Assembly: GCA_038373865.1 (NCBI GenBank)
Contig: JAXGGA010005186.1
Location: 1-64,000, forward strand
From: Uloborus plumipes
Lineage: Eukaryota; Arthropoda; Arachnida; Araneae; Uloboridae
Reading direction: 5' to 3'
DNA length: 64,000 bases
Position 1 is the first letter of the stretch. Every line of letters starts with the position of its first letter. The position numbers and the translations under genes were made by a program. The notes below the pieces were generated by a model, which saw nothing but the letters and a program-made list of their open reading frames with translations, was not told where the DNA came from and ran no database searches. Of the stretch, positions 47,279 through 58,760 are shown one piece after another.

Positions 47279-48570
47279 GTTACGGCTAAATTAAGATTGA
47301 TGGGTAAACCTAGCTTTAAGAGCCATTATTTTGAAAATCGAACAAAAAAGGGAAATTTTGGCTGTGACCATTTTTGATTTTCCTCATTTTTTTATATGTC
47401 AAAGTAGGTCATGAGAAATGAACATTCTGAAGTTTGCAGTCCCCAAAAAAAATTTGTTAGCTCAGTAAAAATTCCCAAAGTTTGATGTTATTCAGCGCTT
47501 TTTTGGTAAAACGGCTGAAAGACGCATTTCAGTGCGCTGTAGTTTTTTACAGAAACGCCACCCCATAGTTATGTTTACATTTATTGATTGTACAATGTGT
47601 AGTTATGAGGACCCCATAGTTATTTGGGTTGGGGTGTGTTCTTTCTTCAGTTAAGGGGCCGCAAAGTATGGTTTTTAGACCATTTTCGCTCGACTTTGAA
47701 CTGCGTTATTTCCCCCCTAAAAGCAACCCATCGAAATTTTTTTAACATGTACTGAAAATTTATACAATGAAGAGAATATGTGGTACGAAAGTTGTTTAAT
47801 ATCTCATTGCTTTAAAGAGAAAAAGACTTAGACATTTTTCAAATTTTCAAAATTTGCTGTTTTTTGATCGCATTTAACTCAAAACAGCAACTCTAGGAAA
47901 ACAAAGCTTTTAAGGATTATGGAACCTACAGATGTGTAGAATAACGTAAAAAAGAAAGTTGCGTGGGGTCTCGTCTCGTTTTTAAGAAAATAATTTTTTT
48001 TGTAGCTCATTTTAATGCTTTTTTCTCATAGTAAAATGTGTCCATCAAGTAGGTCAAATCTGCTGAAACTCTAAGTATATAGTAATGATAGATTTAAATT
48101 TGTATAGGGAAAGAGAAAAAGACTAAAAACACTTAATTTTGTCGAAATTTTTTTTAATTTTTAATTTTTTAATTTCAATTAACTCAAAAAACGTGAAATC
48201 CTGAGACTATTATTGAATGCACATATTACTAGCTTTTAAATATTGGAAAAAGTAAACTTGGTGAGGTATCTTCAGATGTATTCTAGTGGGAGGTCACAGT
48301 GACTTCCCGAAAAATTTCATGATCGAAAAATTTTGCTGACGATTCGGCAAATTTGGAAACTATTGCAACATTAAGATTTTTTAATGATACATTTTTGTCA
48401 CGTGTGCTTGATCGTATTCTGTAAAAATTTAAGCTCCAGTGCCCATGAGTATCTTATACTTCTCAAGAAGATGTTCTTAATTTGCCAAAGGAATTTCCCA
48501 ATTTTTCCGAATGATAAATACAATCAAGCCCACATGTAATAAATAAATAAATAAATAGAAAATTCCTATA

Positions 48571-49787
48571 CACTGAAGTGACAAAAGTCATGGGATAGCA
48601 ATATGCAAATTTTCAGATGGCAGTAGCATCGCATAGAACAGGTATAAATGCGCAGTGCTTTTACAGAGCTTTCATTTCTGTTCAAGTTATTCATGTGAAG
48701 AGGTTTTAACGTGATGATGACCGCACGACGTGAATTAACAGACTTTGAACGCGGAATGTTAGTTGGAGCTAGACGCATGGGTCATGCCATTTCGGAAATC
48801 GTTAGAGAATTCAACATTCCCAGATCCACTGTGTCAAGAGTGTGCCGAGAGTATGAAATTTCAGGCATAACATCCCACCATGGACAGCGCAGTGGTCGAC
48901 CGCCTGCACTTAAAGATCGAGACCGGCGACGTCTGCAAAGAGTCGTAAATTCTAACAGACAAGCAACACTGCGTCAAATCACCGTAGAAATCAATGTGGG
49001 ACGTACAATGGACGTGTCTGCTAGAACTGTGCGAAGAAATTTGGATTTCTTGGGCTATTCCAGCAGAAGACCGACTCGAGTGCCTTTACTGACAGAACGA
49101 CATCGCTTGCAGCGACTCTCGTGGGCACGTGAGCATATCGGTTGGTCCCTAGATGAATGGAAAACCGTGGCCTGGTCCGATGAGTCACGATTTCAGCTGG
49201 TAAGAGCCGATGGTAGGGTTCGAGTGTGGCGCAGACCCACGAAGCCATGGACCCAAACTGTCAGCAAGGCACTGTTCAAGCTGGTGGTGGCTCCGTAATG
49301 GTGTGGGCTGTTTTTTCATGGCATGGACTTGGTCCTCTAGTGCGACTGGACCGAATATTGACTGGAAATGCTTATGTGCAGCTACTTGGAGATCACTTGC
49401 AGCCATTCATGGACTTCATGTACCCAAACAACGATGGGATTTTTATGGATGACAATGCGCCATGTCACCGGGCCACAACTGTTCGCAATTGGTTTGAAGA
49501 AAATTCTGGACAATTCCAACGAATGATTTGGCCACCTAGATCGCCCGACATGAATCCCATTGAGCATTTATGGGACACCATCGAGAGGTCTGTTCGTGCC
49601 CAAAATCCTGCCCCATCAACGCTTTCACAATTATGGACGTCTATCGAGACAGCATGGCTCAATATTCCTGCAGAAGACTTCCAACGACTTGTTGAGTCCA
49701 TGCCACGTCGAGTTGTTGCACTTCGCCGGGCAAAAGGAGGGCCGACACGATATTAAGAGGTATCCCATGACTTTTGTCACTTCAGTG
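48571..49787 (+). mobile_element. Tc1/mariner-type transposon, nearly intact
   Basis: Perfect 27-bp inverted repeats begin CACTGAAGTGACAAAAGTCA on both ends and are flanked by TA (48569-48570 and 49788-49789). The 1217 bp hold one transposase gene with a single frameshift. The insertion point lies at the start of the partial third repeat copy: AAATAGAAAATTC before it and TGTTGCAGTATTG after it correspond to contiguous sequence at about 50316-50343. It therefore inserted after that duplication. Confidence 0.96.
48714..49756 (+). pseudogene. Tc1-like DDE transposase, one frameshift
   Basis: The first frame runs from ATG 48714 to a stop at 49298 and the second frame carries the rest to 49756. 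They join at about 49235-49238, where loss of one C from a CCCC run would explain the shift. Order of parts: N-terminal paired-like helix-turn-helix (ELTDFERGMLVGARR, RSTVSRVCREY), a GRPP linker, the first catalytic aspartate in WSDESRF, the second in MDDNAPCH and the glutamate in NPIEHLWD. I count 36 residues between the second aspartate and the glutamate, not the 34 of classical Tc1. The C-terminus reads RRAKGGPTRY. Total length would be about 345 residues, normal for the family. The enzyme would cut and paste the element at TA, but this copy cannot be functional as it stands. Confidence 0.93.
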
Positions 49788-51780
49788 TATGTTGCAGTAT
49801 TGTTTCTAAAGTTTCTGAATCTTCAGAAAAATTTTCCGGATATGAAATTTTTCTGGAGGTCACAGTGACCTCCTTTGACTTCCCATTGGTGAGCCTCTAA
49901 AAATACCTCATAGTATTTACTTTATCGAATATTTCCAGTCATTGCCAGCTAGTAATATGTGAATTCAATAATTCCCTCAGTAACGATTTATCGTTTTTTA
50001 ATATAATTGCAAAAGGAAGCTAAAAGTTCTAAAAATTCAGACACAATTAACTACTGTGATTCTTTTTCACTATTACTATACACTCAAAAATTACTATACA
50101 CACATACATAAATTATCATCATATATTTTAAATTTTAGCAGATCTGACCTACATACTGGACACATTTTATTACGGGAGAACGCATTAAAATCTGCTACAT
50201 TTTTTTTCTGTAAAACTAGAAAAGACCCCTGGCCGCTTTATTTTGTACGTCGTTTTACACATATGTAGGTATTATATAATATAAAAAAATAATCATAACA
50301 TGTAAAAAATAAATAAATAGAAAAGTTCAATGTTGCAGTATTGTTTCCAACTTTGCCGAATCATCAGCAAAATTTTTCGATAATGAAATTTTTCGGGAGG
50401 TCACTGTGACCTCCCACTAGAATACATCTGAAGATACCTCACCGATTTTACTTTTTCCAATATTTCAAAGCTAGTAGTTTGTGCATTCAATAATAGTCTC
50501 AGGGTTTCACGTTTTTTGAGTTAATTGCAATTAAAAAACTAAAAATAATAAAAAAATTTGACAAAATTAAGTGTTTTTAGTCTTTTTCTCTTTCCTTGTA
50601 CAAATTTAAATATATCTTTACTATATACTTAGAGTTTCAGCAGATTTGACCTACTTGATGGACACATTTTACTCTGAGAAAAAAGCATTAAAATGAGCTA
50701 CAAAAAAAATTATTTTCTTGAAAACGAGACGAGACCCCACGCAACTTTCTTTTTTACGTTATTCTACACATCTGTAGGTTCCATAATCCATAAAAGCTTT
50801 GTTTTCTTAGAGTTGCTGTTTTGAGTTAAATGCGATCAAAAAACTGCAAATTTTGAAAATTTGAAAAATGTCTAAGTCTTTTTCTCTTTAAAGCAATGAG
50901 ATATTAAACAATTTTCGTACCACATATTCGCTTCATAGTATAAATTTTCAGTATATGTTAAAAAATTTCGGGGGGTTGCTTTTAGGGGGGAAATAACGCA
51001 GTTCAAAGTCGAGCGAAAATGGTCTAAAAACCATACTTTGCGGCCCCTTAACTGAAGAAAGAACACACCAGCACCGGCAAATAACTATGGGGTCCTCATA
51101 ACTACACATTGTACAATCAATAAATGTAAACATAACTATGGGGTGGCGTTTCTGTAAAAAACTACAGCGCACTGAAATGCGTCTTTCAGCCGTTTTACCA
51201 AAAAAGCGCTGAATAACATCAAACTTTGGGAATTTTTACCAAGCGAACAAAATTTTTTGGGGGGCTGCAAACTTCAGAATGTTCATTTCTCATGACCTAC
51301 TTTGACATATAAAAAAATGAGGAAAATAAAAAATGGTCACTGCCACACCTTGTCTGAGTTTCAAAATAATGGCTCTTAACCAATTAAAACGGGCTTTAAC
51401 TGACTAGTATTGGTTCGACACAATTTTTACAGGGGAAACATTAGGAGTTCTTTGGACTTTAGCAGTAAAACCTAGCTAATTCTCTGCTTAACTGGTTAAA
51501 GCTAAATTTTATCCTCATTCTTACTTTAGCCATAACACATATTGGACCAGCGTTATGAAATAAAACTAGGGAAGGGAGGTAGGGGGGGGGGCTACCCTTT
51601 GAACATTTTAACTAAATTAATAATTTGTAATTAAAATAGCTTACAAACAAAAAAGAAAGAAAACATTTTGAAACTATTAATATTTAAATCAGCTTGTGCA
51701 TTATAACTTCCAGAAAGTTGATGAATCCGAAGCAAAAAGTTAAGTACCGCTCTACTTTCCTTAGGCTGGACTGTAGTCAC

Positions 51781-52166
51781 TACACAGCAAAAAATGAACT
51801 ATTGTTTTTACAGTATAATAATGGCAGCCGAGGTTCCAATTTAAAATTGCAAAACGCACAGTAATAAAACTGTAAAACTAGAAATTTTGTAGTTTCTTAC
51901 TGTAAAGTTAGCAATTTAACAGTTTATTGCAGGAAAATTTAGCTGTATTTTACTGTAAAAGCAACAGTATAATACTGGCAGCAGAGGTTCCAGTTTAAAA
52001 CTGTAAAATGTACGATAGTAAACTGTAAATCTAGCATTATTACAGTTTATTGCTGTAAAATTAGCACTTTTAAAGTTTAGTACTGTTAAATTAGAAATTT
52101 TACAGTTTATTACTGTAAAATTAGCTGTATTATACTGTAAAAACAACATTTATTTTTTACAGTGTA
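51781..52166. mobile_element. MITE with TA target sites, ACAG family copy 2
   Basis: TA at 51781-51782 and 52165-52166 flank imperfect inverted ends of about 36 bp: left CACAGCAAAAAATGAAC, right the inverse of CACTGTAAAAAATAAATG, both followed by TTGTTTTTACAGTATAAT. The interior is an array of ACAGTTTATTACTGTAAAAT units, about six copies, and repeats the GGCAGCAGAGGTTCCAGTTT block of the copy at 12223-12432. The array makes this copy 386 bp long against 210. Confidence 0.85.
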
Positions 52167-52985
52167 GAATTATCCAATTGTTACACTCAAAAGCAGATTT
52201 ATGGGATTGATTACCACCAAGCACTGCTGAAATAGACTCGAATCTCTTCTATGTTCTCTACCATTTTTTGAGGCACGAAAAATGAGCTGTATGGCCTGCT
52301 ATTCGAGCCCATGTCCTCACATCAGTGTATCAAGTGGTCACCATGGAGACACTTACCCACCAAAATTCTCCCTTTTCGATGACGCAGCGAAATCCCGGCT
52401 CAGGGGTTGATTTCGGGCAGAGTCAGCCGGGGATGAAATAGTGCTTTATTTTGTTCACATCAGCCTCTCCACCTGGAACTCGGGGCTTCGGAAGGCCGAG
52501 TCTAACTCTCTTTCCTTGCACATGGTCCGTGGTGGATTTTAGGGAGAGGGGGTTGCACAAAGAAAGAGATAGAAATAATTTAACAATACCATTAACTATT
52601 TTTTTATTTAATTCTTCTTATCTTAAGTAAAAAATTTAAACAGTTTCTTTGAAAAAAAGAAAAAGAAAAGAAAAGAAGAGAAAAATATTATTATTATCAT
52701 TCAATAATCTTTTATTTTAATAATTACGGCAATATTTCCAAGTAATGCCATGTAATTTAGATACCATGTTGTTGAATTTTTATAAGGTTTAGTTTATAAT
52801 AGACTTATAATGTTAAGAAGGATATTTTACCTACACAATTAAAACTAATTAGCATGAACTTTCTGCCCTTTAAAGTAGATTAATTGACTCTAAGAGTCTT
52901 AAAAGCACTCTGAAAAAACCTCCTGAGGACATTTTTTGTTAAAAATTTTATAGAGTGGGAGCACTTTTCACTTTTCTGTGTTCCT
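52167..52985. other. Non-coding; balanced repeat-like segment at 52280-52560
   Basis: On the minus strand, GGGCTCGAATAGC (about 52295-52307) is a poor match to a B box, and the following sequence is balanced, ending in ATGGTCCGTGGTGG. It could be a diverged tRNA-related SINE, but the A box is not clear. 52560-52985 is AT-rich with nothing recognised. Confidence 0.3.
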
Positions 52986-53870
52986 CCTAAAAACTATGTC
53001 TGTACCCGCTCCTGGTCAGTAAGTCCAAAGTCATATAATGCCATAAGGGCTCCCCAAATGATGTCATGCTTCATTGAGGGTACGGGAAATTGTGAATTTG
53101 TGACAAGGGATAGTAAGACGTGTGACATTACACCTTTTTTTAGGAATGTGTTTATGGACAAGTTGGCGATTCCGATAGCCGATTATGTACACCAGAGTTT
53201 TGTAGTGCCTGCAGTGAGTCTCCTTGATGCTTCAAAAAAACTAGCATCATTACCTGACGGTTGAAAGTAGGTAGTTTGAGTTCAAGGCCTTCATTAAAAA
53301 ACTTTTAGTTAACTTAATAATGCAAGTTTCTTCGTTTTAAGTGAAGTTCTGGTGCAGCAGCATGGACGTTGGCCCTACTTCCTCCGACAAATCACTGTTT
53401 TGTCAAAAAAAAAAAAAGGCTCTGTGGAACAATCATTTTTTGCTAAGTACGTTACATATAATTTTTCCAAGAAACATTGACGAGAACTCTTCTTTCTGGA
53501 CAAAGATCACAAGAGATGTTAAGAAAAAGTATAAGCAATGCCTTAGATGCGAAGCAAAAGAAACTACCTGAGAAAGCACGCGTTGTTCTTGACAATCTTG
53601 ATCCTCTCTCGGCCACAAAGGAATGAAGTCGGTAAGTGTCATTGTTGTAATGTATTATTTTAGCAAGTTGGTCATAGCTGATGAATTTCCTTTGTTCTAC
53701 CTAGAGCTCTTAACGGCAGGAATTAAGAGCAACTTACGCGCCGCCAGACCGTCAGCCTTTTCAATGGCAGGTTGTTTTCTTTGCACTGTCACTGCGTCGG
53801 ATGAGAAAATATTTTTACAGAATTCGTATATTTTTAACAAGACTTATTAATTTACGAAGAGCTTGAATAT
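52986..53870 (+). pseudogene. Possible pogo/Tigger transposase relic
   Basis: Blocks of protein-like sequence occur in different frames. One is an open stretch of about 90 codons ending DASKKLASLPDG (stop near 53263) that I cannot place. Another is AKQKKLPEKARVVLDNLDPL (about 53547-53610), which resembles the LPEKA-x-x-LLDN segment of Tigger/jerky-type DDE transposases. It is followed in another frame by KSVSVIVVMYYFSKLV (53626-53675), at the position of the VMFLPPN segment. Stops and shifts separate them. If correct it is an old dead copy. No terminal repeats were found, so the assignment is weak. Confidence 0.33.
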
Positions 53871-53985
53871 AAAACTAATCGCCAAGATGTTGACTCAGTA
53901 GCAGTTGGCGATTAAACTATAATGTTTGCAAAAAATACGAAACAAATCGACCACTTTCTTAAGGGAGAATCCTGTTTGGAAGGCT

Positions 53986-54022
<37 letters not shown>

Positions 54023-56202
54023 TTGTTTGGGGGGGGGGGGGGGGGTATTTTTTTTAGGATGAAAAAATAGTAACTATAGCGAACTTTTATTAGCGAACTT
54101 AATTATTTTATTGCATGTTTGAACGTGGGAAAAACATTTTTTTCAAGAAAAATATTCAACATGTAACCGATTTTCATTCACATGCATGCAACTGCTGTTT
54201 TCAATGTGCGAGACAGATGGAGCTCGTAATTTTCCCCTGAAACAAGAAAGCCAAACACCATTTTAATTCTGATGTATATTTCTTCTATTTGAACTAAAAA
54301 CATTCCCGAAAAAAAATTCTTAACTTTTTTTTAAGAAAGTTGAAATGATTTTTTTTTTTTTACAAAAAGCACTTTTTTTTTTCAAACCTGAGAAAGCATT
54401 CCAATTTCAGATTTTTAAAGAAATTTTTAATTATATGTATATATAGAAGAAAAATGTATGAAAATTAAAATGGTGTTTTAATTTCAAATGACAAATACGA
54501 GCTCCATCTGTCCCGCCGATTGAGAGCAGCAGTTACACAAATGAGCATAAAAATATATTGAAAATAAGTATATAATTGTATTGAAGAGGGTATGTGCGTG
54601 TATCCAGCGCTTCTTTATGTCTCTATTCGTGTAAGTGTGTTAATTATGCACAAAGTTGTCTTATAAAGAATTTGCAATGTTAATTTTCATTAGATGTTCT
54701 GAATCAAAAAAGTTTCCCACTAGAACCTTCATGTTAAATTCACAAAAATATCTGCAATGTATTATTCAATTTTGAAAAAGATGCATTCGTAGACACAATT
54801 TTTATCCGTAAGGAAATTTATCCCTGACTTTCTAACTTCGTTTAAAGGTTTCGATTCGGGTGAAGATTCCTACAGCAGTCATAATTTTTCTTTCTGGAGA
54901 AACAGAAGAGTTTTGAGACTTTCATGTCGATATCCAATTACCACAACCAAAACCGTGAACGCAGATATTCAGAGGCCTCGATTCCGAAATCATATTGTAC
55001 AACGAATAACCCAATTTTCTTCTCTCTGCATGGTGTGGGTCAAAATATAATTTTTTCGAAATCGAGTTTTTTTTTACTGATAAGAAGTTCATACATATTG
55101 TTCTTTGAGAGGAAGGGAATGAGTGGCATACATAGAACAAAATTCGAATTGAATATACTTTTTGTGCTTAAAAGATAAATCTACCTGCTTCCTTGGATAG
55201 AGCAAACCAGCTCTCCCCCTCAAAACAAATCTGTTGTACAATATTATTCTTTTTCTCTTTTTCTTTTTTTATATAAATCTGATGGAATGATGCCTTTTTC
55301 ACCATCTTACAATGTTGAGATTCAAAAAAAAAAAAAAAAAAAAGGAATCGCGCATGGTGAAGAAAATTGTTTGCTGGAAGTAAATTCCCTTACAACCACT
55401 CTTAAATAAGCAGATAATCTAATCTTTACCCTTTTGAGTCTCTGAGGCTCTGCAACTTCGGAACCTTTAACTCCTGGCTTGACCTTATAATATAGTTTCT
55501 GAAAATGTTTTCTCGCTTTCTTACATTTTAAAAATCCACTTCTGCATTTTTCTTTTTTTCTCCTTTATTTCACGAATTTATTCGTATTGTTAAATAAAAT
55601 AGTTTTTATGTGTTGAATGCAAACAATCAGCTAAAATTCAAAGCACGTCCCCCCCCCCAAATGGTCATTGATTATCAGAATTTTCTATTATTGTAAAGGA
55701 AGTAAATTTGCTTTATTTTGCAGAAAATCACCTTTCTTTATCATAATAGTTATTACTACAATAATAATAGTAATTATATGTAATAATATAATAATAATAA
55801 TAATAAATAATGAGAATAATGCTTAGTATTATGGCTGTTGCTGTTGTTATTGTTATTATTACTGTTACGAATTTTAAATTTGTAGTAGCATTCCGTTGGA
55901 TCATCGTAAAGCAGAGAAGGAAAAGCAACAGTTGTTTGAGACAAGTGATTAGTTTAAAAACATGTTCGATAGCATTGAGCGCCTTAGTTTTTCTTCTGTT
56001 AAGAGAAAATTTTACTTTTCAACTAAACTACATTACATTCCAATCCTATGCAAAAATGTATTGTTTTCTTAAAGAATCACTTTAAAAGTTTTTCTAAGGC
56101 AACACAAATATATTAATAGCTATTTTTTAAAAAACTGTTTCGAAGCTCTTGCTTTTTCGTTAGTTTTGTTTGTGAAAAAGTTGTGTCAGCCATAAAAAAG
56201 TA
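53871..56202. other. AT-rich sequence with homopolymers and ATT microsatellite
   Basis: It contains a 32-A run (53987-54018) followed closely by a 17-G run (54029-54045), an A run at 55324-55344 and an (AAT)n tract at about 55740-55810. No gene was recognised. Segments near 54220-54240 and 54490-54525, sharing GAGCTC and TGT/GACAGATGGAGCTCG, are inverted to each other. Confidence 0.5.
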
Positions 56203-57724
56203 CACTGCGATGCGAAAGTTTAGACAAAATGCAAATATGTGAATAAAAAGAAAACTATTCAACGAAATGCTTTCAAATTTCTACTGCAGGTACACAATAT
56301 GGTCCCAAATACGTGTCTGGAGTTCTTACAACTATAACTGGAATCAAATTTTGGATATTACAAAAGATATTTTTTACATTGTTGCAAAAGTTTAGACAAT
56401 AGTCAGATTTTATGCAAATATCCCTTGAAATGTGATTGGTGGAGGAAATGCGGGACTGTATTATTCATTTATAAAGTGCAGAGATTGCTGAATAAATAAT
56501 CAAAATCTCAAAAGCTCTTTAGTTCTCGTGTAAAGAAGATGAGAAAGTTTGGAAGCCGAAATTTGAAAATGAACCTACTTTATTAATTTTTTGTCTTTTA
56601 AATCGGCTCTAGTATGGTAGTACATTGTTTTTTGACTTTGTGGAGAGCAAATTCAGACATGCGTATCGATCAAAAAGTCCAAGAAAAATTATATTTCTTA
56701 AGGATGAAGGAATTGAAAAAACGGCTCAGACTGACGATTCGCCCCTTAATCCTACAAAACTTCAACTTGGGTCAAAAACAGCACGTGACAGCATAAGTAG
56801 ATGAACAACTGAATCGGAATGCATAAAAAAAAACAAAGAATTGTGCTTGAGCCTTTTCAGACAGAGTGTCCCAAATAAGCCAGATTTTATTGGTAAAAGC
56901 AGCACAGCATATGATCATTGGATATTTCTCAAGTCCCGCGAAAAGAATTATAATCCATCTAGGCCATCCCAATTTTAATAATTTTTATCAAAGAAAGTAC
57001 CATTCATTTTTTAGTCACGATGATACATATGCTGCTTTTCACATTAAAATCTGGCTTATTTGGGACACTCTGTCCGAAAAGGCTCAGGCACAATTCTTTG
57101 TTTTTTTTATGCATTCCGATTCAGTTGTTCATCTACTTATGCTGTCACGTGCTGTTTTTGACCCAAGTTGAAGTTTTGTAGGATTAAGGGGCGATGAGCC
57201 GCTTTTTTCAATTCCTTCATCCTTAAGAAATATTATTTTTCTTGGACTTTTTGATCGATATGCATGTCTGAATTTGATCTCCACAAAGTCAAAAACAATG
57301 TACTACCATACTAGAACCGATTTAAAAGACAAAAAATTAATAAAGTAGGTTCATTTTCAAATTTCGGCTTCAAAACTTTTTCATCTTCTTTACACGACGA
57401 GAACTAAAGAGCTTTTGAGGTTTTTATTATTTATTCAGCAATCTCTGAACTTTATAAATGAATAATACAGTCCCGCATTTCCTCCCCCAATCACATTTCA
57501 AGGGATATTTGCATAAAATTTGACTATTGTCTAAACTTTTGCAACAATGTAAAAAAACGTCTTTTGTAATATCCAAAATTTGATTCCAGTTATAGTTATA
57601 AGAACTCCAGACACGTATTTGGTACCATATTGTGTACTTGCAGTAGAAATTTGAAAGCATTTCGTTGAATAGTTTTCTTTTTATTCACATATTTGCATTT
57701 TGTCTAAACTTTTGCATCGCAGTG
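56203..57724. mobile_element. Foldback element with about 700-bp inverted arms
   Basis: TA at 56201-56202 and 57725-57726 flank the ends CACTGCGATGCGAAAGTTTA and its inverse (GCATCGCAGTG, one difference). The inverted match continues through the whole left arm (to about 56911) and right arm (from about 57027), leaving a spacer near 115 bp. Arm landmarks include GGGACACTCTGTC (57060) and its inverse (56863), and GGATTAAGGGGCG (57181) and its inverse near 56742. Frames in the arms show no transposase motif. The TA sites suggest a Tc1/mariner-mobilised foldback. Confidence 0.9.
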
Positions 57725-57726
57725 TA

Positions 57727-58130
57727 CAAGTAACGCAATACTTTGATAGAATAAGTAGCTTTTACGATTAGGTCCTTTTATTTCTAAGGAAAAAAATCGC
57801 CTGCTACAGATCTTGCGGTTAAATTAATAAAAGGCAAAATATAGGCACAAATAAGAAATATTACAGCATATTCTAATCAGAATGCAAAACAAGCAATCAT
57901 GCAGAAAAATGTACTCTGTAATTGTTATTCGTTTGCTTAAAAAACACTACAGTCAGTAACATTTTTAGAATTTTCCCAGCCCAATTTAGGCAATTCAGAA
58001 TCTAAAATATGCTTTACACAGTCGGATATTTATTTTCACTATCACAGAAGTTTCACTAAAAAGTGAAAACACAATTCATTGAACTTTTAATGCATTATTT
58101 ATCACCGTTCATTATTTTCTTGCTCATACA
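57727..58130. other. AT-rich non-coding sequence
   Basis: Nothing recognised. Confidence 0.5.
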
Positions 58131-58550
58131 GCAGCATTAACTACAACACCACGTCTTTAAAAGTTTTAATACTTTATAAACTCCCTGACCATGCTATTTT
58201 GAAAAGTTAATTTTTCAACGAACAATAACACGCAGAAATACTTTTGTATACAATATTCGTATTAAATAAACTTTATGGAGCAAACTCTGATTTTCTGTAG
58301 GATTGTTTAGCCGAACGCTTTGTTTACCTTAAACGCTCTTTTACTTTTTTGCGTTTTCGACTAAAAATATTTTTTAAAACTATTAATGATCAGGTATAAC
58401 TATCAGGTATCTAGAAATAAAACTAACATTAACTACAACACCAAGCCTAAATAAGTTTTAATACTTTATGAACTCCCTGACCATGCTATTTTGAACAGTT
58501 AATTTTTCAACGAACAATAACACGCAGAAATAACTATCAGGTATCTAGAG
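58131..58550. repeat. Direct duplication, about 104 bp, spaced 297 bp
   Basis: TTAACTACAACACCA followed by AACTCCCTGACCATGCTATT and AACAATAACACGCAGAAAT occurs at 58137-58240 and again at about 58431-58531. ACTATCAGGTATCTAGA also occurs twice (58399 and 58532). This is a partial tandem duplication with a deletion in the second unit. Not coding. Confidence 0.85.
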
Positions 58551-58760
58551 GTTTTTTTTTTGCCTTTACTTTTAAAAGGGAGAAAAAAATATCACTTAGC
58601 GAATATGCGCTTCATTTTTGAAAATATTTACTTATCATTAATTTTGAATGGTGACCCACCACACTCTTAAATCCGTGCTTTAATCCAATATGCCCAACTG
58701 AACTTGATACATTCTAGTTTTAAGATTCTACTATACCTTAATTTATGTATGCTTGTTATA

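Larger units (their letters stand above)
47279..51540. repeat. 4.3-kb inverted repeat with arms over 1 kb
   Basis: The left arm (about 47279-48385) and right arm (about 50331-51540) are inverted copies, alike over their whole length. Matching landmarks are TTAAGAGCC (47316/51379), the block ACCCCATAGTTATG (47571/51132) and GGAGGTCAC palindromes (48288-48308/50395-50415). The right arm has about 110 extra bases near 51380-51500. A third, partial and more diverged copy in right-arm orientation lies at about 49790-50290. No coding frame is convincing in the arms. The Tc1 element at 48571-49787 sits inside the spacer. Confidence 0.88.

Noticed and set aside
56614..57171. Frames of 60 and 101 codons as a transposase
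   Set aside because: They lie in the foldback arms, repeat in mirror form and show no HTH or DDE motifs.
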